Shown in pieces: positions 1 through 8,102 of a DNA stretch of 64,000 nucleotides. The notes beneath the pieces were generated by a model. It made no database searches. It was not told where the DNA came from and worked only from the letters and a program-made list of their open reading frames with translations. The stretch comes from Parvularculaceae bacterium (GTDB lineage Bacteria; Pseudomonadota; Alphaproteobacteria; Caulobacterales; Parvularculaceae). The position numbers were made by a program, and so were the translations under genes. The DNA lies in the NCBI GenBank assembly GCA_028280115.1, contig JANQMJ010000024.1, forward strand, positions 109,693 to 173,692. The letters run 5' to 3'. Numbering within the stretch: the first letter of the stretch is position 1; each line of letters begins with the position of its first letter.

Positions 1-113
1 CGCTCGACTTCGGCGAGGGCGGCGGCTTGGGCCTCCTCGCGCGCGAGGGCGCGATTGGCGGGGGAGGTTTGCGTCTTGCGCTTATTGCGCGCTTTTGCTC
101 GGCGCGAGGTCAT
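1..113 (-). CDS. Hypothetical protein, N-terminal part only (runs off the window)
   Basis: An open frame begins with ATG at 113 and continues past base 1, so only the first 37 or so residues are visible. They are very basic (MTSRRAKARNKRKTQ...) and then rich in Ala and Glu, suggesting a charged, possibly helical, nucleic-acid-associated or ribosome-associated small protein. The start overlaps the stop of the upstream gene (ATGA), which is typical of translational coupling and is the main support for this frame being real. No family is recognised. Confidence 0.5.
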   Translation of the reverse strand, partial: MTSRRAKARNKRKTQTSPANRALAREEAQAAALAEVE

Positions 114-325
114 TGCCAAGCGCGCAGGGTGAGTTCGTTTTCCGCGGCGACCCGCTCGAACCGTTCGTCGCTGCTGCTGATGCGGTATTGATAATGCGCG
201 CCGTTGGAGGGCAACAGCGCCACGATCTTGTAGGACGCGCCGGCGTTGCGCGCATAACCGAAACCCGGAGACAGCGTCACCGTCTGTCCGATCTTGAAGC
301 GGTGCGCGCGTTCGGTTTTCGTCAT
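110..325 (-). CDS. Small conserved hypothetical protein (71 aa)
   Basis: The protein starts MTKTERAHRFKIGQ and has one compact beta-rich domain with the pattern 'F..GQ.V.L.PG......AG..Y.IV.LLP..G...QYRI.S..E..ERV..E..L'. This is the look of the small SH3-like proteins common in Rhizobiales and relatives. An AGGG stretch lies a few bases before the ATG. The stop overlaps the next start (ATGA), so it forms a two-gene unit with the partial gene at the window edge. No transmembrane segment or signal peptide is present. Function is unknown. Confidence 0.6.
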   Translation of the reverse strand: MTKTERAHRFKIGQTVTLSPGFGYARNAGASYKIVALLPSNGAHYQYRISSSDERFERVAAENELTLRAWQ

Positions 326-402
326 CAGCGCCCTTTCGCCGGTCCCGAGGCTTGTCGGTTTGAACCGGGCGCATGATCGCCATGCGCCCGGCGTATTTCC
401 AT

Positions 403-606
403 TTAGGCGAGTTTCAGCGCGGTCGCGGAGGTTTTGCCGCGTTCTTCTTTCAGCTCGAAGCTGACTTCTTGACCATCCGAAAGGATGCTAAGGCCCGCCG
501 CCTCAAGCGCGGTGGCGTGGACGAACACGTCCTTGCCGCCGTCAGCGGGTGCGATGAAGCCGAAACCCTTTTGCGGATTGTACCATTTCACTGTTCCAGT
601 AGCCAT
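403..606 (-). CDS. Cold-shock domain protein (CspA family)
   Basis: This 67-residue protein is almost entirely a cold-shock domain. It opens MATGTVKWYNPQKGFGFI and carries both RNA-binding motifs, KGFGFI (RNP1) and VFVHATAL (RNP2-like), then a C-terminal strand ending ATALKLA. Members bind single-stranded RNA or DNA and act as RNA chaperones in the cytoplasm. The start at 606 is chosen because AAGGAG lies 8 bases upstream; an in-frame ATG seven codons earlier has no such site and would add residues foreign to the family. It is transcribed alone. Whether it is cold-induced cannot be told from the sequence. Confidence 0.93.
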   Translation of the reverse strand: MATGTVKWYNPQKGFGFIAPADGGKDVFVHATALEAAGLSILSDGQEVSFELKEERGKTSATALKLA

Positions 607-1016
607 TTTGAACTCCTTTTCAGACATGGCGTTGACGGGCCGGAACCGTCCGACCCCTGAAGAAAACCGATGTTTGGAGGAGTTTAGAAAGCGTCGATCG
701 GAGGCCTAATAGACGGCCCCAAAGCATGGGTTCGCCGCTCATATGGGCCGCTGCGGGCGCAATAGCAAGCGGTATTGCCCAACCCCACAGGATCAGGGCG
801 CTTTGAGGTTGAAATACTGCGCGCCCTTCAGCATGCGTAAGGCGGGGTAGCCGGATCAAATCCGGGCTAACCCGCCGTTCCTCCGTGCAACACCCGCAAT
901 GCGGCGGGTCAAGGCCCGCTCGACGGGTCCTTCAACAGCACATGACGAAGCGCTGGGGTTGGATTAACATCGCGCGCCGGAAGCGCCGTTCAACAAGAAA
1001 ACTTCAGGAGAGGCCC
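607..1016. other. Intergenic region with one imperfect hairpin (841-876)
   Basis: This 410-bp gap lies between the divergent cold-shock and DUF1428 genes. The only structure seen is an imperfect inverted repeat: arm 841-856 (GGCGGGGTAGCCGGAT) pairs with arm 860-876 around a 3-base loop, with one mismatch and one bulged base. No T-run follows, so it is not a classic terminator. It may be a dispersed palindromic unit. No convincing gene was found in the gap. Confidence 0.4.
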
Positions 1017-1370
1017 ATGACCTATATTGACGGGTACGTGCTTGCCGCGCCCACCGCCGACAAGCAGACGTTCATTGATTTCGCCAAGACCTTTGACGTC
1101 CTGTTTAAAGAATACGGCGCGTTACGCGTCACCGAATGCTGGGGCGACGACGTGCCCGACGGCGAGACCACGGACTTCAAAAAAGCCGTCAAGGCGAAGG
1201 ACGATGAAACCGTCGTCTTCTCCTGGGTCGAGTGGCCGGACAAGGCGACCCGCGACGCCGCCATGGAAAAGATGATGGCGGACCCGCGCATGGACCCGAA
1301 AGAAAACCCCATGCCCTTTGACGGCACGCGGATGATTTACGGCGGGTTCGCCGCCGTGGTCGACATGTGA
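1017..1370 (+). CDS. DUF1428 family protein (YbaA-like)
   Basis: This 117-aa protein begins MTYIDGYVLAAPTADKQTF and contains the DUF1428 hallmarks: the GYV start, the ECWGDDVPDG motif near residue 41, the VVFSWVEWPDKATRD stretch and the closing PFDGTRMIYGGF. The family adopts a dimeric ferredoxin-like (ABM-type) fold; its biochemical role is not established. The start is set by an AGGAGAG site 6-7 bases before the ATG and by the family's usual length (about 117 residues). An upstream in-frame start would add a basic tail unlike the family. It stands alone with no evident operon partner. Confidence 0.9.
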   Translation: MTYIDGYVLAAPTADKQTFIDFAKTFDVLFKEYGALRVTECWGDDVPDGETTDFKKAVKAKDDETVVFSWVEWPDKATRDAAMEKMMADPRMDPKENPMPFDGTRMIYGGFAAVVDM

Positions 1371-1462
1371 CCGCGCGCCGGCTTCGCTTGCCCGCCCCGC
1401 AACACAAGAGATTCTAACATGCGCCCCCGGCGCATGCCGGGGGAACCCCGCCACTTCGCCGT

Positions 1463-2512
1463 TCAATCGCGGAACGCGACGTAGTCCACATACCAGCTCA
1501 TGGGATCGTCCGGGTCGGCGTCGCGGAACTCGACCACCGGCGGCGCTGTGAGATCGACGCTGACACGCTCGATATGATGATCGCCATTGCCGAACATCAT
1601 GCCGAAACCCATGATCGCGCCGCGCGTGCTGACCCGCTCCCAGCTTTGCCCGTCAGGCAGAAGATCCTGGGGCGCGATGGTCCGCGCCGCCATCTGGCTG
1701 ACGCCGATCATCCGGCCCATATAGGCGACGAAATCGCGCGGGATGATCATCACCTGCAGCTCGACCGCAACCGCGCCCGGCCCCTCGTTGCGGGCGCTCT
1801 CGGCGGCGGTGTAAATTTCAAACAACGGGGCCGGAGCAAAGCCGGAAAAATCAAAGCCGCCGTCGTCGAAGAACATCACGTCGGCGACCCGGCGGTCAGG
1901 CAGCAACTCGACCGCCATGGCTTCGAGATTGGCATCGTCGCGCGGGCGGCGGAAGCTGAAGCCCACCAGCACCGCGGTTTCGTCCGGCGTGATCGCCGGC
2001 AGGCGGATCGAGCAGCGCCCGCCGCATTGCGGCGCCGACACCGTCGCCAGGCGCACGCGGTGTTCCTGGCCGGGAAAGGCGACATATTCCCCGCGGAAGG
2101 TGAACGGATCGTCGCCATTATGGTCGCGGAAATTCACCTCGATATGTTCGCCCCGGTTCATCACGCCGATCTGGCGGATCTGATGGGCGCCGTTGCCATA
2201 ACGCAGTTCGAAACCCGCAAGCGCCGCAACCACCGGCCCGCGATGGACGACTTCCGAGCGGGTGCGCAAATCGCGTCCGCTGGCCGTGAACCGCTCCAGC
2301 GTCAGCGGCGCGCGGGGCAGATCGCGCACCGGCGGCGGAGTTACGGTTTCCTTTTTTTCAATCGGAGCGACCGGTTCGATGGGTTGTTGCGGTTGCGCCG
2401 GGCGCGGCTGGATCCGGTCCGGTGAAATCGGCCGCTGGATCGGCTGGGCCTGGGCCAGCGCCGCCGGGACCCACAGGCTCGCAAGCGCCGCCGCCAGAAT
2501 GAATGATCGCAT
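1463..2512 (-). CDS. Exported protein with two copies of a beta-rich domain
   Basis: The 349-residue product has a clear Sec signal peptide (MRSFILAAALASLWVPAALAQA), then a Pro/Gln-rich linker to about residue 60. Two similar segments follow, one in the middle and one at the C-terminus. Each has the pattern 'GF...YGNG.H.I....V......V.FRD...DDP......YVAF', so a domain has been duplicated. Between them lies a divergent region with a CGGRC motif that may form a disulfide. GGGGAG lies 7 bases before the ATG. No enzyme motif is visible; a periplasmic or surface binding role is only a guess. It is probably monocistronic. Confidence 0.75.
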   Translation of the reverse strand: MRSFILAAALASLWVPAALAQAQPIQRPISPDRIQPRPAQPQQPIEPVAPIEKKETVTPPPVRDLPRAPLTLERFTASGRDLRTRSEVVHRGPVVAALAGFELRYGNGAHQIRQIGVMNRGEHIEVNFRDHNGDDPFTFRGEYVAFPGQEHRVRLATVSAPQCGGRCSIRLPAITPDETAVLVGFSFRRPRDDANLEAMAVELLPDRRVADVMFFDDGGFDFSGFAPAPLFEIYTAAESARNEGPGAVAVELQVMIIPRDFVAYMGRMIGVSQMAARTIAPQDLLPDGQSWERVSTRGAIMGFGMMFGNGDHHIERVSVDLTAPPVVEFRDADPDDPMSWYVDYVAFRD

Positions 2513-2631
2513 GTCGGTCTCCCCTTATTCCCAGGAAAACCGACTGTGCCCCGAATTTCGTCGCGGGAAAACCCCCGACGCCGGGCCCCCAAGGTACAGG
2601 AACGTCGGCGTCTTCAAATCAATGAGCGCTT

Positions 2632-2760
2632 TTACGAACGCTTCCCGCTGCGCGAGGACATACGATTGACGAGGAACTGAACAATGCAGGTCAGCGCGAT
2701 TAAAAACATCAACCCAATAAAGGCGTAAAGCGCGATTTCAATAGCGGTCAAATCGGCCAT
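2632..2760 (-). CDS. Possible 42-aa single-span membrane protein
   Basis: A short open frame from ATG 2760 to TAA 2632 encodes 42 residues: a short acidic N-terminus, a hydrophobic segment of about 23 residues (ALYAFIGLMFLIALTCIVQF) and a basic tail (NRMSSRSGKRS). This fits a small inner-membrane protein with its C-terminus inside. There is no good ribosome-binding site, which lowers confidence. It is transcribed away from the FNR/FixK-type box at 2852-2865, which could serve both directions. No family is recognised. Confidence 0.4.
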   Translation of the reverse strand: MADLTAIEIALYAFIGLMFLIALTCIVQFLVNRMSSRSGKRS

Positions 2761-2851
2761 GGCCGTATTTTAGCGCCGGCGGGCGGGCGGCGAAAGAGGT
2801 GTTTGCCCACACCCTGTTGACGCCTGCCCGCCGCGCCGGCCGCCGCCGAGA

Positions 2852-2893
2852 TTGACCTAAATCAAGCGGCGCTGCAGTCTGGCGTCCTATGCT
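2852..2893 (+). promoter_or_regulatory. FNR/FixK-type box with candidate -10 element
   Basis: TTGACCTAAATCAA at 2852-2865 matches the FNR/FixK/Anr consensus TTGAY-N4-ATCAA exactly. A plausible -10 hexamer, TATGCT, lies at 2888-2893. With transcription starting near 2900, the box centre falls at about -41.5, the classic position for activation by this regulator family. It lies 51 bp before the PH-domain gene. Oxygen- or redox-linked control is inferred from the motif alone; the regulator itself is not in this window. Confidence 0.65.
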
Positions 2894-2916
2894 CCAGGGC
2901 GACCAGGAGGCGCTCC

Positions 2917-3447
2917 ATGCCCTATGTGAAAAAGACCCTCGCGCCGGGCGAAGAATATCTTTACCGCGCGCATTTTAACTGGACCTACGACGTCCAGAGC
3001 TGGCTCTGGTTCGGCGCAGGCTGTATTCCCGCCCTGTTCTTGCTTTTACATCTTGTTGGCAACAATTTTTCGCTCGCCGGCGCGGGCGGCGCCTATGCGT
3101 TTTTCAGCGGCGGCGTTTTTGTCATCGGTGCGGCCATTGCGCTGTTTCGCTACGTACACAAATGGACGACGGTGATCGCCGTCACCTCGGTGCGGGTCCT
3201 CCTCAAAACCGGCATGATCGCGCGCACTGCCCATGAAGTCATGCTCGACGAAGTCGAGGAAGTGCAGATGCGCCAGCCGTTTCTCGGCCACATCCTCGGC
3301 TACGCCATTCTCGCGGTGCGCGGCACCGGCGGCGAGCGCATCGAGTTTCCAGCGCTGGGCCGGCCGATGCGGGTCCGCCGGGAGATCGAATCCGCCATCG
3401 TCAGCGCGCGCGGGCAAGGCGCGGCAACGCCGTCGCCCGACGCCTAA
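2917..3447 (+). CDS. PH-domain membrane protein (YdbS-like, bPH_2/DUF304)
   Basis: This 176-aa protein starts MPYVKKTLAPGEEYLYRAHF. It has two hydrophobic spans, roughly residues 28-45 and 52-73, followed by a bacterial PH domain with the signature 'VIAVTSVRVLLKTGMIAR......DEVEEVQM.QPFLGHILGYAILAVRGTGG' and a short basic, Ala-rich tail. Such proteins sit in the inner membrane with the PH domain in the cytoplasm; exact roles are mostly unknown. GGAGG lies upstream of the ATG. The preceding FNR/FixK-type box suggests induction at low oxygen. The next gene is separate, after about 230 bp. Confidence 0.85.
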   Translation: MPYVKKTLAPGEEYLYRAHFNWTYDVQSWLWFGAGCIPALFLLLHLVGNNFSLAGAGGAYAFFSGGVFVIGAAIALFRYVHKWTTVIAVTSVRVLLKTGMIARTAHEVMLDEVEEVQMRQPFLGHILGYAILAVRGTGGERIEFPALGRPMRVRREIESAIVSARGQGAATPSPDA

Positions 3448-3504
3448 CGCGCCGCCGGGCGATGGTGCGCCGGGCGCAACATCCAGGCGATTCTATCGAC
3501 CGGT

Positions 3505-3538
3505 GTTTTCACGGGAAAACAACGACCTAACCGAAAAC
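3505..3538. promoter_or_regulatory. Possible operator: GAAAAC half-sites
   Basis: GTTTTC (3505-3510) and GAAAAC (3515-3520) form an inverted repeat with a 4-base spacer, and a further GAAAAC lies at 3533-3538. They sit in the gap before the frameshifted SLOG gene. No regulator can be assigned, and chance is not excluded. Confidence 0.25.
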
Positions 3539-3674
3539 ACTGGGGCGCATTTTGTGCGCTTTTGAGCCGACTTATCGACGCCCCGCGAGCCGCCCTTATG
3601 ATCGCCGGCGTTTGGAAAGCAGGTGCAAGCCCCCCCTTTCCGTTTCGCCAAGGACGACAAAGGAGAATGACAGA

Positions 3675-4234
3675 TTGCCATCGACGCGCCCAATGACCGC
3701 AACCGCCGATGCCGGGCCGGAAGAGCCGGTCCCGCAAAGGCTGCGCATCCGTTCCGGCGGGCAGACCGGGGTCGATCGCGCCGCCCTGGACGCCGCCATG
3801 GCAGCGGGGCTCGATATCGCCGGCTGGGTCCCCAAGGGCGGCTGGGCCGAAGACATGCCCGACCCGCCGGGCCTCCTGGCGCGCTATGGGGCGCTTCAGG
3901 AAACCGGCGCGGCCGACCCGGCGGCGCGCACGGCGGCCAATATTCGCGACGGGAACGGAACGCTTGTGCTTTTGCCCGCAGCGGATTTTTCCGCCTCGCC
4001 GGGCACGGCGCTGACGATGGAAAGCGCCAGGGCGCAGGGCAAGCCGCGCCACGTCGTCGCCCTTGACGATAGGGCGTCGGCAAAGGCGGCTTGCGATTTC
4101 ATAAGCATGCTGCGCGCCGCCGTGCCGGGGTCCATGTCGATCTTAACATTGCCGGTCCGCGGGAAAGCGAGGCGCCGGGCGTTTACGCCGCCGCATATGG
4201 GTTTTTAAAGGAGGTTTTCGACGGGCTGAAATGA
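3675..4234 (+). pseudogene. Circularly permuted YpsA-type SLOG protein, frameshifted near its C-terminus
   Basis: The reading frame shows the family start (LRIRSGGQTGVDRAAL), then DIAGWVPKGGWAED, RTAANIRDGNGTLVLLP and the TALTMESARAQGKP region. These are typical of the nucleotide- or ligand-binding cpSLOG family (PF12694, often called putative molybdenum carrier). After about 4110 the family's ending is found in a different frame: HVDLNIAGPRESEAPGVYAA runs from 4133 to a TGA at 4232-4234. The original frame instead carries 25 unrelated basic residues to a stop at 4208. The offset equals loss of one base between about 4100 and 4132. A TTG at 3675 with AGGAG 9 bases upstream is the better-placed start; ATG 3693 is the alternative. 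It is either a recent pseudogene or a sequencing error. Confidence 0.75.
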
Positions 4235-4254
4235 CATCCGCAACCAAGGCGGAC

Positions 4255-4743
4255 CTATCGATAGGGCGCGTCGAGTTCGAGATTTTTTGCAATCTCGCGT
4301 TCCCAGCGATCGCCGTTCGCGAGCAGCCGATCCTTGTCGTAATAAAGCTCTTCGCGGGTTTCGGTGGCGAATTCGAAATTGGGTCCCTCGACAATGGCGT
4401 CCACCGGGCAGGCTTCCTGGCAGAACCCGCAATAGATGCATTTGACCATGTCGATGTCATAGCGGGTTGTGCGGCGCGAGCCGTCATCGCGGGGTTCGGC
4501 CTCGATGGTGATCGCCTGGGCGGGGCAAATCGCTTCGCACAGCTTGCAGGCGATGCAGCGCTCCTCGCCGTTGGGATAGCGGCGCAGCGCATGTTCGCCG
4601 CGAAAGCGCGGGCTGAGCGGGCCCTTTTCGAACGGATAGTTCAGGGTCGCCTTGGGCCGGATGTAATATTTGAGGGCCAGCCAGAAGGCGCCGAGAAAAT
4701 CGAGCAGCGCAAAACCCCGAACCGCCTGAACGATGCGCGACAT
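4255..4743 (-). CDS. nuoI: NADH-quinone oxidoreductase subunit I (two 4Fe-4S clusters)
   Basis: This 162-aa protein has two ferredoxin motifs, [12 protein letters not shown] (Cys 63, 66, 69, 73) and [12 protein letters not shown] (Cys 102, 105, 108, 112). They bind clusters N6a and N6b, which pass electrons to NuoB and on to quinone in the peripheral arm of complex I. Length and the N-terminal amphipathic stretch are normal for alphaproteobacteria. It follows nuoH after 3 bp and is surely co-translated with it. It is the last nuo gene here: downstream is a convergent non-nuo gene, so nuoJ-N must lie elsewhere. Confidence 0.97.
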   Translation of the reverse strand: MSRIVQAVRGFALLDFLGAFWLALKYYIRPKATLNYPFEKGPLSPRFRGEHALRRYPNGEERCIACKLCEAICPAQAITIEAEPRDDGSRRTTRYDIDMVKCIYCGFCQEACPVDAIVEGPNFEFATETREELYYDKDRLLANGDRWEREIAKNLELDAPYR

Positions 4744-4746
4744 GGG

Positions 4747-5850
4747 TCAGTACCTCCAGCTCTGGAACCAGTCCGCCGCCGACGGGAAGGCAATCAAGAC
4801 GCCGGCGACGAGCACGACCCAGACCAGGGACGTGGGCAGGAAAATCTTCCAGCCGATCCGCATGAGCTGGTCGTAGCGATAACGGGGCACGATGGCTTTC
4901 ACCATGGCGAACAGGAAGAAGAAAAACACCACCTTGGCGCCGAACCAGAACAGCGGGATCGCCTCCAGCGGCGCCCATGGGATCGGCGAATGCCAGCCGC
5001 CGAAGAACAGGATCGTCAGCAGGGCGCACATCAGGACGATGTTGATGTATTCCCCGATCATGAACAGGAGATAGGGCGTCGAAGAATATTCCACCTGATA
5101 GCCGGCGACGAGTTCGGATTCGGCCTCGGGCAGATCGAAGGGCGGCCGATTGGTCTCCGCCAGCGCCGAGACGAAAAACAAAACGAACATGGGAAGCAGC
5201 GGAATGAAATGCCAGTTCAAAAAGCCGGCGCCGCGGTCCTGGCTTTCGACGATGTCGGTCAGGTTCATGGACCCGACCAGCAACAGCACGCTGATAATCA
5301 CGAAGCCGATGGAGACTTCGTAGGAAACCATCTGCGCCGCCGAGCGCAAGCCGCCGAGAAAGGGATATTTCGAATTCGACGCCCAACCGCCCATAATAAT
5401 GCCGTAAACGCCGAGCGAGGAAATCGCGAAGATGTAAAGGATGCCCACATTGATGTCGGCGACGACAAGGCCCGGCGCCACCGGGATGACCGCCCAGCCG
5501 ATAAAGGCGAGCACGAAGGAGATCATCGGCGCCAGCAGGAAAACCGACTTGTTGGCGCCGGCCGGAATGACGATTTCTTTAAAGACGAATTTGAAGAAAT
5601 CCGCGAAAGACTGCAGCAGCCCGAAGGCGCCGACCACATTCGGGCCCTTGCGCATCTGCACCGCCGCCCAGACCTTACGGTCGAACAGCAGCAGGAAGGC
5701 GAGCGCCACCAGAACGACCATCATCAGGGCCAGGGTCTGCACGCCCGTTCCGACGACCCACTGCAGCGGATCGGACGGATCCCGCGTGGCGATATAGCTC
5801 CAGACAGCTTCCATGGGCCGCGTCATAAAGCGGATTGGCCCCGTAGTCAC
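4747..5850 (-). CDS. nuoH: NADH-quinone oxidoreductase subunit H (membrane)
   Basis: The 367-residue product has about eight transmembrane helices and the NuoH/ND1 signatures: [14 protein letters not shown] near residue 80, [16 protein letters not shown] near 155, the strongly acidic quinone-site loop with [17 protein letters not shown] around residue 235, and [14 protein letters not shown] near the end. It forms part of the quinone chamber and proton path at the joint of the two arms of complex I. It is directly followed by nuoI (3-bp gap). The two genes upstream on the same strand are GIN-domain proteins, not the usual nuoG. Confidence 0.97.
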   Translation of the reverse strand: MTTGPIRFMTRPMEAVWSYIATRDPSDPLQWVVGTGVQTLALMMVVLVALAFLLLFDRKVWAAVQMRKGPNVVGAFGLLQSFADFFKFVFKEIVIPAGANKSVFLLAPMISFVLAFIGWAVIPVAPGLVVADINVGILYIFAISSLGVYGIIMGGWASNSKYPFLGGLRSAAQMVSYEVSIGFVIISVLLLVGSMNLTDIVESQDRGAGFLNWHFIPLLPMFVLFFVSALAETNRPPFDLPEAESELVAGYQVEYSSTPYLLFMIGEYINIVLMCALLTILFFGGWHSPIPWAPLEAIPLFWFGAKVVFFFFLFAMVKAIVPRYRYDQLMRIGWKIFLPTSLVWVVLVAGVLIAFPSAADWFQSWRY

Positions 5851-5919
5851 GGGGATTCATCGGGCCAATCGGTCGCAATTGCTGCAAAAAACGGCCTCCA
5901 AAGGCCCGATCAGGCAGCC

Positions 5920-6624
5920 TTACTTGATGGAAATGCTGGAAAGAAACCCGCCGCTCTTTTCCACTTGGGACGGGGACCCGTAGACCGCGACCGAGCCGAT
6001 CCCGCTGACCGAAATGTCGACCGACTCGCTGGCGTAAAAAGAAGCATCGCCAATGCCGGATACGTTCACGTCGGCGGTCCGGCATCTGAGGTCCTTGGCG
6101 TCGAAATCGCCCACGCCCGAAATGTCGGCGCGCAAATTCTCGCACGCGCCGGTAAGATCGATCTCGCCGACCCCGGAAAAGTCAGCCGCAAAATCGACGG
6201 CGTCAACGCCGCTGATATCGCCGTCGATGACGCCGGAAATATCCAGTCCCGAAAGCGACGGCAACGACACCTTCGCGATCAGACTGCGGTTTCGCCAATG
6301 ACGGCGCTCGCCCCGGTTCGGCCGTCTTTGATCGAGGACGAGTTCTCCGTTTTCGACCGTCACCTCAAGGCGGTCCATTTCCGCCGGCGCGCCGGAGACT
6401 TCCACAGAGAAATCGCCGCCCACGGTGACGTCCAATTCGAAAACACCGCCGACGTCGATTTTGTCAAATCCCGCAACGTCAAATTCTTCGGTGACGTCGT
6501 TGCTTCTGTCATGCTCGCCGAAATCGCGCCACCCGCCAAGATTGTCAAACGCCATGTAGGCCGCGCCTGCGGCGATGCCCACAGCAAGCAGCAAGCCGAT
6601 GAAAACACCAAGAATAAATCTCAT
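5920..6624 (-). CDS. Exported GIN-domain protein (DUF2807)
   Basis: This 234-aa protein has an N-terminal signal or anchor segment ([24 protein letters not shown]). A right-handed beta-structure of the head GIN domain (DUF2807) follows: '.FDVAGFDKIDVGGVFELDVTVG....VEVSGAP..MDRLEV.VENG.LVL', then repeated 'DISGV.......SGVGEIDL.GA....ADISGVGDFD' rungs, ending 'VSGIGSVAVYGSP'. The family is called putative auto-transporter adhesin, but its function is unproven. Polar repeats suggest a periplasmic or cell-surface beta-solenoid. It lies 69 bp upstream of nuoH and 199 bp downstream of a paralogue, within the nuo cluster. Confidence 0.85.
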   Translation of the reverse strand: MRFILGVFIGLLLAVGIAAGAAYMAFDNLGGWRDFGEHDRSNDVTEEFDVAGFDKIDVGGVFELDVTVGGDFSVEVSGAPAEMDRLEVTVENGELVLDQRRPNRGERRHWRNRSLIAKVSLPSLSGLDISGVIDGDISGVDAVDFAADFSGVGEIDLTGACENLRADISGVGDFDAKDLRCRTADVNVSGIGDASFYASESVDISVSGIGSVAVYGSPSQVEKSGGFLSSISIK

Positions 6625-6823
6625 GGATCGCCTCCCGTTTACCCCGCATCACACTAGCATCTGCGAAGGACCGAGCAAACGCCGCTCGTCGCGCGCGAAA
6701 GGCGGGCGGACGCGTTCTGCACGGCGCATCATGGCGCCACAGACAAAAGCGGCGCGCCGAACATCTGCGCGCCGCGGGTTGTTTTTTGAACGTTGCGTTG
6801 GGTCGAACGCCCGGGGCTATTGT

Positions 6824-7477
6824 TCAATGCACCGTAATGTCTGCGAACATACTGTCGCTTTTGCGGACCTTTTCCGGCGATCCGTAAACGTCGATGCCGC
6901 CCATGCCGGAAACCTGCGCGTCGACTTCTTCGCTCGCAAAGACCGAAGCATCGCCTACGCCGGAGACCTCTATGGTCACGACGCGGCATTCAAGCGCGTC
7001 CGCTTCAAGATCGCCGACGCCGGACACCTCCGCCTCCAACGTTCCGCACGCGCCGTCGAACTCCAAATCGCCGACGCCGGAAACGTCGATGTCGAATACT
7101 TCGGAATCAACACCCGTGATCACGCCCTCGACAACGCCGGCGACTTCGATCCCGCGCAGGCTCGGCAACGTCACCACCGCATCGACGCCCTCGCGCCTGC
7201 CGCGCCAGCGGGTTTTCTGTTTGCTTTGGTCAAGGTGCAGGACGTTATTCCTGACCGACGCTTCGACCCGTTCGATCTCGTAGGCCGGTCCGGAAAGCTC
7301 AATCGAGTAATCCGGTCCGACGCGCACTTCCAGATCGTAAACGCCGGCAATATCGATGCGGTCAAACCCTCTAAGATCGAGATTTTGGGTCACTTTGGCG
7401 TCGCCGTCCCTGGCGACCGCCGTTCCCGCAAGAAGCAAAGCGGAAAGACCCGCCGCGATCATTCTTATTGGCGTCAT
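6824..7477 (-). CDS. Second exported GIN-domain protein (DUF2807)
   Basis: A 217-aa paralogue of the neighbouring GIN protein. It has a Sec signal peptide (MTPIRMIAAGLSALLLAGTAVARD), then 'NLDLRGFDRIDIAGVYDLEVRVG....IELSGPA', repeated SGVGDLE rungs and the closing 'VSGMGGIDVYGSPEKVRKSD'. The start at 7477 is chosen because GAGG lies just before this ATG and a proper signal peptide follows; upstream in-frame codons would bury it. Together the two genes look like a tandem duplication that has diverged. The product should be periplasmic or surface exposed. Confidence 0.85.
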   Translation of the reverse strand: MTPIRMIAAGLSALLLAGTAVARDGDAKVTQNLDLRGFDRIDIAGVYDLEVRVGPDYSIELSGPAYEIERVEASVRNNVLHLDQSKQKTRWRGRREGVDAVVTLPSLRGIEVAGVVEGVITGVDSEVFDIDVSGVGDLEFDGACGTLEAEVSGVGDLEADALECRVVTIEVSGVGDASVFASEEVDAQVSGMGGIDVYGSPEKVRKSDSMFADITVH

Positions 7478-7577
7478 GTTCGCCTCCCATTCCGATGCGA
7501 CGAGTGTAGCGTGGCCGATGCGGCGCATAAAGACCGCTTGTCGCAAGGGGCCGGCGTTCCGTCGATCCCGGACGGTT

Positions 7578-8093
7578 TCAATGCAGCTTTTTGACGGTGT
7601 CGTCCTCGGCCAGTTCGGCCTTTTCAGCAGCGCGCCAGAGCGGGCGCATGCGGCGGGCGAAGAGAACGGCGATCACCACGCTTGCGGTGAGCACCGGCGC
7701 GGCGACGCCGGGCCCGACCGGATGTGCGGCGCGGACGTTCGAAACCAGCGCCAGGGCGAGACCTGCAATAATCAGCGCGGCGGCGACATAAGGCCAGACG
7801 CTGCGCCGTTTGGCCCGCTCGAGCGCTCTGAACAGCGGCGCGATCAAAAGCACGCCGGAAAGAAATCCGATCAAGAAGATCAGAACGGCGATCAGCACCG
7901 ACTTGGCGAGCGCCGGCCCGAGCGCGGCGATGATCCCGCCATTCGTGATCAGCGCGCCGCCAAGCGCCGCCAGAAAGGTCAGCGCGCCGCCGACGCCGGC
8001 GCCCGCAAGCACCGACACGATCAAATGTTCGAACGCCCAATTGGCGCGGATTTGCTCGAAAATTTCAGCCGGATCGGGGGTCTTCTGCGGCAA
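7578..8093 (-). CDS. Four-span membrane protein of unknown function
   Basis: The 171-aa product has a soluble N-terminus (MPQKTPDPAEIFEQIRANW) and four hydrophobic stretches: about residues 24-50, 62-90, 102-120 and 128-146. A charged C-terminal tail (AEKAELAEDDTVKKLH) follows. It begins 9 bp after the nuoG stop, so it is almost certainly co-transcribed and may be coupled to nuoG. It does not resemble NuoJ, NuoK or NuoA; no conserved acidic residue typical of complex I membrane subunits stands out. A role in complex I assembly is possible by context only. Confidence 0.7.
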   Translation of the reverse strand: MPQKTPDPAEIFEQIRANWAFEHLIVSVLAGAGVGGALTFLAALGGALITNGGIIAALGPALAKSVLIAVLIFLIGFLSGVLLIAPLFRALERAKRRSVWPYVAAALIIAGLALALVSNVRAAHPVGPGVAAPVLTASVVIAVLFARRMRPLWRAAEKAELAEDDTVKKLH

Positions 8094-8102
8094 GGCCGAA
8101 GC

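Noticed and set aside
620..859. Minus-strand frame upstream of the cold-shock gene
   Set aside because: It overlaps the cold-shock start region and has no ribosome site or family match.
4231..6657. Very long plus-strand open frame (over 800 codons) opposite nuoI and nuoH
   Set aside because: It is the antisense shadow of GC-rich genes with strong family matches on the minus strand; its own translation is His/Asp/Arg-rich and matches no family.
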